Shown in pieces: positions 7,144-12,845 of a stretch of DNA of 12,845 nt. A program made the translations under genes and the position numbers. The stretch is from positions 1-12,845 of the forward strand of contig JAMCVO010000334.1 in NCBI GenBank assembly GCA_023475715.1. Reading direction: 5' to 3'. The first letter of the stretch is position 1. Every line of letters begins with the position of its first letter. The notes under the pieces were generated by a model, which searched no databases, was not told the DNA's origin, and saw nothing but the letters and a program-made list of their open reading frames with translations. Source of the DNA: Actinomycetota bacterium. Lineage in GTDB: Bacteria > Actinomycetota > Humimicrobiia > Humimicrobiales > Humimicrobiaceae.

Positions 7144-7188
7144 AAGAATGCTAATAGGAAATTTGATGTAACCCCCATTAGCATTCTT
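7144..7188 (-). terminator. Intrinsic terminator of the substrate-binding protein gene
   Basis: Perfect 12 bp inverted arms AAGAATGCTAAT and ATTAGCATTCTT flank a 21-base loop. Read on the minus strand the second arm is followed by TTTATTTT. It starts 35 bp after the lipoprotein stop codon, so it ends that transcript before the ferredoxin operon's promoter region. Confidence 0.8.
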
Positions 7189-7222
7189 CTTTAATATTAA
7201 ATAAACACCTGAAAATTTATTT

Positions 7223-8515
7223 TTATAACCCTGCTTTTTCTAGAGCTTCTAGTACGGAATCAGGCATTGGAACATTTCCCATAGCAGCCTTCCATATTTC
7301 TCTTACATTTTCTTTTCTGATCATAGTAGTAGGGACAACAATAAAATTAGGCTGTGGTAATGGTTTATCTATTAATGCACTAGCTGCCTGTATAGCATGA
7401 TTAATACCTACAAGATATGGCGAATCAGTACTGATAGCTTTTACAGGTCCATCTTCAATCAGGTTAATGAGTGTTGGAGCATCAATTCCAAAAGTAACTA
7501 CACCCACATCTTTATCTCTGCCAGCTTCTGTTAGAGCAGCTACTATATGCATTGCTGGTACCATATATGTAGTATAAAATACTTCAATGTCGGGGTATTT
7601 TAATATAAGAGCTCCAGCTGAATCACCTGCTCCTGTTTCTGCAACAAAACCTTGTTTATAAATTGTCCAATCTGGGTAATTTTTATCTGCATAATCAATA
7701 TAACCCTTATCAAGGTAGTTACATACAAAATATACATCATCATAAAATACATAGCCCACTTTAGCGTCGTCGCCATATAAATCAAATGTTTCTTTAGCAA
7801 GATATATTCCTTCTTCATAGGGGTTATTGGTTGATATTCCAATAAATTCTTTTCCATATTCATAACCATCAGGTACAGTGGATATAAAGGCTAATGGTAT
7901 GCCTGCGTCTACCGCTGGTTTGAAATTTGCAGCTCCTGTTGTAGGATCAGTTGCATAAGCAACAATGACATCTGGCTTTAACGCAATTATGGACTCAACA
8001 TCGGCTTTTTGCTTAACAGGGTCAAACTCAGCAGAAGCAAAGGCAACCTGTTTCACACCTAAATATTCCATATATTCCCATAATCCACTATTTGGACCCG
8101 CATTCATTGCCAGAGAATATTCACCTGCGGTATTATTAGCTGCTACGGCATATGTATATGGAGTTCCGTCTGGTTTTCCGGCTCTTATTTTTTCAACTTC
8201 TGCTTTTGTTAGAAATAAATCACTGTCTAAAAGTGGAGTTTCACCTAGTGGTCCTTTCCAAGAAACGTCAGTTATCCCTTTTAATTTTTCCCAAGGTTTT
8301 CTGACTTCTAATATGAATGGGTCTATTGCATTCATATCTTCTGCTGCAGTGGTTTCAGCAACAGTAGTCTCTGCAGCCGTGGTTGCTGCGGCAGTTGTCT
8401 CAGCTGCAGTTGTTGTTTCAGATACTGCTTCTTTTTTACATCCTGCTAATGCCATTGTAACTATAATTGCAACAGTAATAATAGTTACCAATAACAACAT
8501 GAGACTCTTTTTCAT
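7223..8515 (-). CDS. Periplasmic-binding-family ABC substrate-binding lipoprotein
   Basis: The 430-residue protein starts with MKK, a hydrophobic stretch at 4-24 and the lipobox LAGC with acylated C26, so it is exported and lipid-anchored. Residues 32-60 are a low-complexity linker of ETTAA-like units that tethers the binding domain. The rest resembles ribose/sugar-type periplasmic-binding proteins (Peripla_BP_4 class): alternating strands and helices with segments such as ALKPDVIVAYATDP, DAGIPLAFISTVPDG and VGVVTFGID. Ligands in this class include sugars, autoinducer-2 and purine-like compounds; the ligand here is unknown. Translation is strong (AGGAGG before the ATG). No permease or ATPase gene is adjacent, and the gene has its own terminator, so it depends on transporter parts elsewhere. 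It is divergent from the flavoprotein operon across a region with paired palindromes, which suggests it delivers that pathway's substrate. Confidence 0.92.
   Translation of the reverse strand: MKKSLMLLLVTIITVAIIVTMALAGCKKEAVSETTTAAETTAAATTAAETTVAETTAAEDMNAIDPFILEVRKPWEKLKGITDVSWKGPLGETPLLDSDLFLTKAEVEKIRAGKPDGTPYTYAVAANNTAGEYSLAMNAGPNSGLWEYMEYLGVKQVAFASAEFDPVKQKADVESIIALKPDVIVAYATDPTTGAANFKPAVDAGIPLAFISTVPDGYEYGKEFIGISTNNPYEEGIYLAKETFDLYGDDAKVGYVFYDDVYFVCNYLDKGYIDYADKNYPDWTIYKQGFVAETGAGDSAGALILKYPDIEVFYTTYMVPAMHIVAALTEAGRDKDVGVVTFGIDAPTLINLIEDGPVKAISTDSPYLVGINHAIQAASALIDKPLPQPNFIVVPTTMIRKENVREIWKAAMGNVPMPDSVLEALEKAGL
8339..8419 (-). repeat. Low-complexity coding repeat (ETTAA-type lipoprotein linker)
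   Basis: This stretch encodes residues 33-59 of the lipoprotein as near-repeats of Glu-Thr-Thr-Ala-Ala. It also creates a spurious long open frame on the other strand. Repeat number may vary between strains. Confidence 0.75.
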
Positions 8516-8660
8516 TTATTTTTCCTCCTTTGTTTAAATAACGAATTTTATTTTGTTTAAAGACACAGTATTTTATAATTTTTTGCATGCACCCCCTTTT
8601 TCCACTGATTATAAAACCAGTGAAATTATTCTGAGTTATTAATGATAAAAATTTAATACT

Positions 8661-8680
8661 AATTTACAAAATTGTAAATT
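8661..8680. promoter_or_regulatory. Candidate operator, site B (20 bp palindrome)
   Basis: AATTTACAA-AA-TTGTAAATT has perfect 9 bp arms around a two-base AA centre. It overlaps the first two bases of a plus-strand -35 candidate, where a bound repressor would block RNA polymerase. It shares its plan with site A (2308-2321) and site C (8722-8741). Confidence 0.6.
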
Positions 8681-8707
8681 GACTATTTTTTTATGAAAAA
8701 AAATATT
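8679..8707 (+). promoter_or_regulatory. Candidate promoter of the flavoprotein operon
   Basis: TTGACT (five of six to the -35 consensus), 17 bp, then AATATT (four of six to the -10 consensus). It is flanked by operator-like sites B and C. The implied leader is about 230 bases. AT-richness makes chance matches likely. Confidence 0.4.
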
Positions 8708-8721
8708 AGAAATTTTTAATA

Positions 8722-8741
8722 AATTTACAATTCTGCAAAAA
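8722..8741. promoter_or_regulatory. Candidate operator, site C (imperfect)
   Basis: AATTTACAA-TT-CTGCAAAAA. The left half is identical to the site B half. The right half, read on the other strand, is TTTTTGCAG, like the TTGCAG half of site A. It thus joins the two half-site types in one element, about 61 bp (six helical turns) centre-to-centre from site B. Confidence 0.45.
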
Positions 8742-8901
8742 TTATATATTATTTATCTGCAATAGTCAACAGACAGACAGGCAGGTATGCCGAATTGATT
8801 TGCAGCAACTCCGTAGTTCAGGCTTTAGATAAGTTGTTAGATAATTTCCATTTAAACATTATAAATATCTGCATTTATTTTTAATAATTTTTCTGATAAT
8901 C

Positions 8902-8930
8902 TTTAATGTGCATTTTTTAATGTGCATTAA
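8902..8930. repeat. Tandem 14 bp repeat before the flavoprotein start
   Basis: TTTAATGTGCATT occurs twice with a 14 bp period (from 8902 and 8916). The second copy is palindromic (TTAATG-TG-CATTAA, 8917-8930) and ends 18 bp before the ATG. It may be a pair of sites for a regulator or an mRNA element near the weak ribosome binding site. Confidence 0.55.
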
Positions 8931-8948
8931 TAAAAAAAGTAAAAGAAC

Positions 8949-10922
8949 ATGTTTGCAAACTTATTTGAGCCAATCAACATAGGAAAACTTGAAGTTAGAA
9001 ATCGAATAGTTCTTGCTCCAATGGGTATCGGATCATATAATCCTGACGAAACCGTAACAGATGATTATGTCGATTTTATTAAGGCAAGAACAAAAAATAC
9101 AGGACTTATAATAACTTCAGGAGCAAGGGCTTCAGCAAAATATGGAAAGCTCAAGTTCCTGGGATGTTATTCGAATACGCAAATACCTGGACTGCAAAAA
9201 TTAACATCTGCTGCTCATAAAAATGACGCAAAAATTTTTGCCCAGATTCTTGTTCTTGGTGGAGCTGATATTTCAGAACCTTTTGTGCCATCTGCCGGCT
9301 TGCCTGAATTTAGCAGTGAGTGGATGGGGGAAGTAAAGCCCATGGAACTTAATACCGGCCAGATTAAGGAAATAATTGACGATTTTGGAAAGTCCGCCCA
9401 CATTGCCCAGGAAGCAGGTTTTGATGGCGTAGAATTGGATTGTGCCGAGAACTTCATGCTTTCCGATTTCATGTGCCCGCATTTTAATAAAAGGGCTGAT
9501 GAATACGGTGGTAATTTTGAAAACAGGATGAGGTTCCCAGTTGAAGTAATCAGGAGTATAAAGCAAAAGTGTGGCATCGATTTTCCAGTCGGAGTCAAAT
9601 ATAATGCTTTTTACGATATTGAAGATGGTATTAATATGGAGTTGGGAGCAAGGATTGCAAAAAAACTTCAGGATTCTGACGCAGCATATATTCATGAGTG
9701 GTCTTTTGCAAAGCTTGACAAGCCAATGTCAATGTTTAAATATCCTCCTATGCCAAACCTCTATCAGCCGAGAAATTCAACTATACCTTTATCTTCAAAT
9801 TTAAAAACTGTCATAAAAAACATCCCTGTTATAGCGGCTTGCGGAATATTGAAACCGGATGAGGCTGATAAAATTATAGAAAGCAATCAGGCTGATATGG
9901 TGGCAGTTGGAAGAGCTTTTATTGCTGAAAATTTATGGGCATCAAAATCAAAAGATTCAGTACGCATAAGACCTTGTATCAGATGCCATGTCTGCCATCA
10001 TGAGGTTGCAGTTTTGGGAAAAAGTATTGTCTGCTCGGTGAACCCTGATGTTTTAGAAAAATATGGGAATTTTTATGAGAATTCCTGCGAGCTTGCAAAG
10101 AAAGTAAAAAAGGTTGCAGTAGTTGGTGCCGGACCTGGAGGCATTACAGCAGCTCTGACAGCCAGCAGGAGGGGTCATCAAGTTACACTATTTGAAAAAG
10201 AAGACTATATGGGCGGAAAGCTGATTCCTGGAAGTTCACCGGATTTTAAATACGAATTTAAAGACCTTCTCAAGTACTTAAGGCAGGAAGTTTATGAAAG
10301 TAAAATAAAAGCATTGACAGGCATTGAAGTAACCGCAGGTTCCCTGAAAGATAAACAATTTGAGGTGCTTCTTATTGCAATAGGAGCCGAACCATTTATT
10401 CCGAACATAAAAGGTTCTGACAATAATAATGTAATTACTGCTGAAAAAGCATTGAATAATCCTGGAATTTATAATAACAGGAAAATAGTTGTACTAGGCG
10501 GAGGTGATGTCGGATGTGAAACCGCACTTCTGCTTTCAAGAAGAGGAAATGATGTTATCATAGTCGAAATACTAGATGAAATCATGAAGGAAGAAGACAT
10601 TAAGTATAACAGTGTAGTTCTCGAAAAAATGCTTAAGGAAGATGGTGTGAAGATACTTACAAGCAGTAAAATTGTCGGGATTTCCAAAGAATCGGTTTCA
10701 ATAAGCAGAAAAATTGAAAATAACAATAATAATATTTCAGAATTTACAGCAAACCTGGTGGTGATAGCTGCCGGTTACAAGCAACCATCAGAAAAAGTTA
10801 AATTGCTTGAGAGTACATGCCGGAGTGCAGGTATTGATTCTTATGTTATTGGTGATTGCCTGCAGCCAAGGCGGTTGCGAAATGCTATTGAAGAAGGGTT
10901 TAAGGTGGGCATGCAGATTTAG
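8949..10922 (+). CDS. Old Yellow Enzyme-family Fe-S flavoprotein (trimethylamine dehydrogenase / 2,4-dienoyl-CoA reductase type)
   Basis: The 657-residue cytoplasmic enzyme has three parts. Residues 1-335 are the FMN barrel (FEPINIGKLEVRNRIVLAPM, NKRADEYGGNFENRMRF, DMVAVGRAFIA). The [4Fe-4S] ligands are C343/C346/C349/C362. An FAD/NAD(P)-type domain follows, with GAGPGG (393-398), GGGDVG (517-522) and VIGD (633-636). The cluster spacing Cx2Cx2Cx12C is that of trimethylamine dehydrogenase; E. coli FadH has Cx2Cx3Cx11C. In the active-site segment the common HGAHGY reads D164-C-A-E167-N-F169: both His are acidic, and the Tyr proton donor of FadH is Phe. H249-E250 aligns with the FadH His-Glu. 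It could therefore act on a cationic amine or on an enone-like intermediate; the substrate is unknown. The ribosome binding site is weak. It heads an operon with the remnant, methyltransferase and cyclase genes. Confidence 0.9.
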   Translation: MFANLFEPINIGKLEVRNRIVLAPMGIGSYNPDETVTDDYVDFIKARTKNTGLIITSGARASAKYGKLKFLGCYSNTQIPGLQKLTSAAHKNDAKIFAQILVLGGADISEPFVPSAGLPEFSSEWMGEVKPMELNTGQIKEIIDDFGKSAHIAQEAGFDGVELDCAENFMLSDFMCPHFNKRADEYGGNFENRMRFPVEVIRSIKQKCGIDFPVGVKYNAFYDIEDGINMELGARIAKKLQDSDAAYIHEWSFAKLDKPMSMFKYPPMPNLYQPRNSTIPLSSNLKTVIKNIPVIAACGILKPDEADKIIESNQADMVAVGRAFIAENLWASKSKDSVRIRPCIRCHVCHHEVAVLGKSIVCSVNPDVLEKYGNFYENSCELAKKVKKVAVVGAGPGGITAALTASRRGHQVTLFEKEDYMGGKLIPGSSPDFKYEFKDLLKYLRQEVYESKIKALTGIEVTAGSLKDKQFEVLLIAIGAEPFIPNIKGSDNNNVITAEKALNNPGIYNNRKIVVLGGGDVGCETALLLSRRGNDVIIVEILDEIMKEEDIKYNSVVLEKMLKEDGVKILTSSKIVGISKESVSISRKIENNNNNISEFTANLVVIAAGYKQPSEKVKLLESTCRSAGIDSYVIGDCLQPRRLRNAIEEGFKVGMQI

Positions 10923-11024
10923 TAAAACAGTATCTTATGATATTTTGGTAATTGGTCTGATGTAAGATTAATAGTTACTCATGAAATGAAATAAATATTT
11001 AAGTGATAAAGGCAGGAGCAGTAA

Positions 11025-11234
11025 ATGACATTAGAAATTCCTTTAAAGAATCCAAACCCTGATTTTAATTATCTTGCCAGAGTTTTAAAGGGAGAATTAT
11101 TGCCAAATATTTTGGATAACTGCATGTCAGGAGGAAAATATATTTTTGGGTCCGGTAATTCCATCTGCAATTTTATTCCTGTCAAAAATTATCTGGCAAT
11201 GATTGATGAAAGCAGAAAATGGGCATATAAATAG
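11025..11234 (+). pseudogene. Internally deleted UroD-like methyltransferase remnant (69 codons)
   Basis: This intact short frame has GGAG before its ATG. Residues 1-28 (IPLKNPNPDF, LARVLKGELLP) look like the extreme N-terminus of another UroD-like methyltransferase subfamily. From about residue 31 the sequence looks like the extreme C-terminus of the same family (GGKYIFGSGNSICNFIPV, NYLAMIDESRKW). The roughly 270 residues that form the barrel are missing, joined in frame near residues 28-34. The simplest reading is an in-frame internal deletion. It is not a copy of the neighbouring paralogues, whose ends differ (MTSRERVY at the N-terminus). It cannot be a methyltransferase as it stands, since the HxC metal site is gone. 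Whether the peptide is made or has a new role is unknown. It lies 102 bp after the flavoprotein gene, in the same direction. Confidence 0.65.
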
Positions 11235-11349
11235 GTTTAAGGGAACGAACACCGGCAGCTTATTGATTTTTTATATAGAAAAATAATAAGTTAGAAGTAT
11301 TTAATAAATTTTAAGTGATTCCGTAACTTAATATCAGGAGGTAAGACAA

Positions 11350-12612
11350 ATGAAAGAAATGACTTCCAGAGAAAGAGTGTATTCGGCAATGAACCACCAG
11401 GAGCCTGACAGGGTTCCGATATGCTTTGGCGGAACCGGTGCCTCAGGTATTGAAGAATGCCCGCCCAATTATATTGCATGCTCAAATTTATACAAATATC
11501 TTGATTTGAAACAAGCTGAAAAACCTGAAATATCACCTGTAGGCAACATAGTAGGTAATATTGACGAGGGTTGCATGCAGAGGTTGTACTCGGATATGCG
11601 TTCTGTAGTCGATAATCCTCCAGGAGCCGTAGTAATAGATGCTGAGCATAAAGTTTGGCCTTTTCTGTATGGGATGAGAATAAAAAAATGCGGCATTTAT
11701 GACATGATAGACTTTACAAACCCTCCCATGGCGAAACTGACTACTGAAAAGGATATTGACGAATATCCTTACTGGCCGGATATTAACTGGGATACTATGG
11801 CAGGAGTAATAGAAAAAGTAAAAGACTTGCACGAAAATACGAGTTACTTTGTATGCGGAATGCAGTCTTTTGGTTATTTTCCTTTAAATGGATATGGTTT
11901 TATAAGCGGTATGGACAAGTGGCTGATGGATATGAAATTAAATCCCAAATTTTATCATGCACTATGTGAGAAATTCATGGAAAAAAACCTTGCTTTTGCT
12001 GATAAGTTTTATGGTGGAGTTGGAAAATATTTAGACGCTGCCATGGTTTTTGATGATCTGGGAAACCAGACAGGGCCTTTGATGTCATTGGAAACTTACA
12101 GGGAATTCTACAAACCATATCAGGCAAGGATAATAAAACATATAAGGAAATATTTAAGGCCTGAAGCGAAAATAATTCTTCACAGCTGTGGCTCAATGTA
12201 TAAATTTATTCCTGACCTTCTTGAAATTGGTGTTCAGGTATTTAATCCTATTCAACCGCTGGCAACCAATATGGAACCATGGAGGCTGAAAAAAGAATTT
12301 GGTAAAGATGCAACTTTTCTTGGTGGCTTTGATGTTCAGGACTTGCTTCCTCTAGGTACTATAGATGAAATAAGGGAAGGGGTAAAGAGACTGATGAGTG
12401 ATTATGCTGAAGGTGGAGGATTTGTTTTTGGGGCAAGCCAGATAATTCAATGCAATACTTCTGCTGAAAATGTTGTGGCAATGTTTGATGCTGCTAATGA
12501 ATTCGGCAGGTATCCTATTGAGAAGATTGATGACGGAATAGATTTTGTAAAGTATGTGAGAAGCCTTGGGCTTGACAGGCGAAGAGCTGAAAAAGTCAGC
12601 ATTAATTTCTGA
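11350..12612 (+). CDS. UroD-like corrinoid methyltransferase (intact paralogue)
   Basis: The 420-residue protein spans the full UroD-fold methyltransferase family. It is collinear with the broken gene at 2541-3780, with identical numbering to about residue 370 and clearly more than half of residues identical by eye. Seen: TSRERVY (5-11), EPDRVPI (18-24), FGGTG, YPYWPD (139-144), NGYGF (180-184), FDDLG (234-238), ETYREFYKPYQ (248-258) and HSC (H278, C280), the zinc-type motif of MtaA/MtbA. The usual third ligand (His or Cys after GGGFVF) is Gln364; a Cys lies four residues on (C368) and might substitute. AGGAGG precedes the ATG. No corrinoid gene is adjacent, so it probably uses the carrier encoded at 3800. 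It lies downstream of the flavoprotein and 78 bp before a cyclase-family gene, with no terminator seen. Whether it loads or unloads the methyl group is unknown. Confidence 0.92.
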   Translation: MKEMTSRERVYSAMNHQEPDRVPICFGGTGASGIEECPPNYIACSNLYKYLDLKQAEKPEISPVGNIVGNIDEGCMQRLYSDMRSVVDNPPGAVVIDAEHKVWPFLYGMRIKKCGIYDMIDFTNPPMAKLTTEKDIDEYPYWPDINWDTMAGVIEKVKDLHENTSYFVCGMQSFGYFPLNGYGFISGMDKWLMDMKLNPKFYHALCEKFMEKNLAFADKFYGGVGKYLDAAMVFDDLGNQTGPLMSLETYREFYKPYQARIIKHIRKYLRPEAKIILHSCGSMYKFIPDLLEIGVQVFNPIQPLATNMEPWRLKKEFGKDATFLGGFDVQDLLPLGTIDEIREGVKRLMSDYAEGGGFVFGASQIIQCNTSAENVVAMFDAANEFGRYPIEKIDDGIDFVKYVRSLGLDRRRAEKVSINF

Positions 12613-12690
12613 TATAAAAAGATTTCACTTTTTAAAGTATAATAAAATTAAAATCATAAGACATAGATCATTAAAAGATGAAGGTGGTTT

Positions 12691-12845
12691 ATGAAAATAA
12701 CTGATATTTCAGGTCCAATTTATGATGGAATGTGGAATTACAGTGAACCTTTAGGGAGCCTGCTTGGAAATTTTAAGCGTGATTCTTTAAGCTTTGAATT
12801 TGGCGGTGAAAAATATAAACTCGATGTTTTTCAAGGTTTTAAGGC
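12691..12845 (+). CDS. Cyclase-family hydrolase, N-terminal part (runs off right edge)
   Basis: Fifty-one codons are visible from an ATG preceded by AAGGTGG. The N-terminus, ITDISGPIYDGMWNYSEPL, is characteristic of the cyclase / kynurenine formamidase-like family (Pfam Cyclase), whose members are usually metal-dependent hydrolases of amides or cyclic amides (kynurenine formamidase, isatin hydrolase). The HxGTHxD-type metal motif should lie just beyond the window edge, so activity cannot be judged. It follows the intact methyltransferase by 78 bp in the same direction and is probably in its operon. A TATAAT at 12638-12643 in the gap could add an internal promoter, but no matching -35 is visible. 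In context it may open a ring or release a formyl or amide group from the pathway's substrate, which is an inference. Confidence 0.75.
   Translation, partial: MKITDISGPIYDGMWNYSEPLGSLLGNFKRDSLSFEFGGEKYKLDVFQGFK

Larger units (their letters stand above)
8516..8948. promoter_or_regulatory. Divergent regulatory region between lipoprotein and flavoprotein genes
   Basis: This 433 bp non-coding region contains, left to right: AGGAGG for the lipoprotein; TATAAT on the minus strand at 8608-8613 with a poor -35; a small stem (CACTGGTT/AATCAGTG, one wobble pair, about 8603-8622) overlapping that box; two operator-like palindromes; a plus-strand promoter candidate; a CAGACAGACAGGCAGG run at 8770-8785; and a tandem TTTAATGTGCATT repeat just before the flavoprotein start. 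Both transcripts appear to originate here. No ORF or structured RNA was recognised. Confidence 0.6.

Noticed and set aside
7965..8537. Plus-strand open frame of 190 codons
   Set aside because: It is antisense to the lipoprotein gene. Its Ala/Val-rich part is the complement of the ETTAA linker repeats, which stay free of stops.
11258..11290. Inverted repeat CTTATT...AATAAG between the remnant and the intact methyltransferase
   Set aside because: It is an imperfect, almost pure A-T stem with no T tract following; weak as a terminator and easily due to base composition.
12613..12690. AAAAAG/CTTTTT hairpin after the intact methyltransferase as a terminator
   Set aside because: The stem is all A-T apart from one pair and is not followed by a T run; the downstream cyclase gene reads as the next gene of the operon.
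1..12845. CRISPR array, tRNA, rRNA, insertion sequence or phage genes
   Set aside because: No spaced repeat array, cloverleaf-like segment, transposase or integrase motifs, or long terminal inverted repeats were seen on either strand.

Overview
This AT-rich, gene-dense window has strong AGGAGG-type ribosome binding sites. Its gene content suggests an anaerobic bacterium that uses corrinoid (B12) methyl transfer and tungsten or ferredoxin chemistry. Supporting genes are two UroD-fold methyltransferases, a cognate corrinoid protein, a tungsten-type aldehyde ferredoxin oxidoreductase with a four-cluster ferredoxin partner, and an Old Yellow Enzyme-type Fe-S flavoprotein. The Thr/Ala/Glu-rich linker of the lipoprotein and the low GC fit uncultured lineages such as Atribacterota or deep-branching Actinomycetota, but the sequence alone does not settle the taxonomy. 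No rRNA, tRNA, CRISPR array, integrase or insertion sequence was seen.

Layout. (1) 1-2173, minus: a large membrane protein with an embedded spermidine-synthase-like SAM domain, running off the left edge. (2) 2541-4438, plus: a UroD-like methyltransferase broken by a one-base frameshift in an A8 run, followed closely by its corrinoid protein. (3) 4427-6853, minus: the aldehyde ferredoxin oxidoreductase and its ferredoxin, which run tail-to-tail into the corrinoid gene with a 12 bp overlap. (4) 7223-8515, minus: an orphan ABC substrate-binding lipoprotein with a clear downstream terminator. (5) 8949 to the right edge, plus: the Old Yellow Enzyme-family flavoprotein, a 69-codon internally deleted UroD-like remnant, an intact paralogue of the broken methyltransferase, and the start of a cyclase-family hydrolase. 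No terminator separates the genes in (5), so they look like one operon.

Working model (inference). The lipoprotein captures a small, probably methylated, substrate. The UroD-fold enzymes move a methyl group to or from the corrinoid protein. The flavoprotein oxidises or reduces the skeleton; its Fe-S cysteine spacing is that of trimethylamine dehydrogenase. The cyclase-family enzyme hydrolyses an amide or ring, and the oxidoreductase with its ferredoxin handles an aldehyde or acid. Similar palindromes (half-site roughly TTTRCAR) lie upstream of the broken methyltransferase and in the divergent lipoprotein/flavoprotein region, which suggests a shared regulator. The substrate cannot be read from the sequence.
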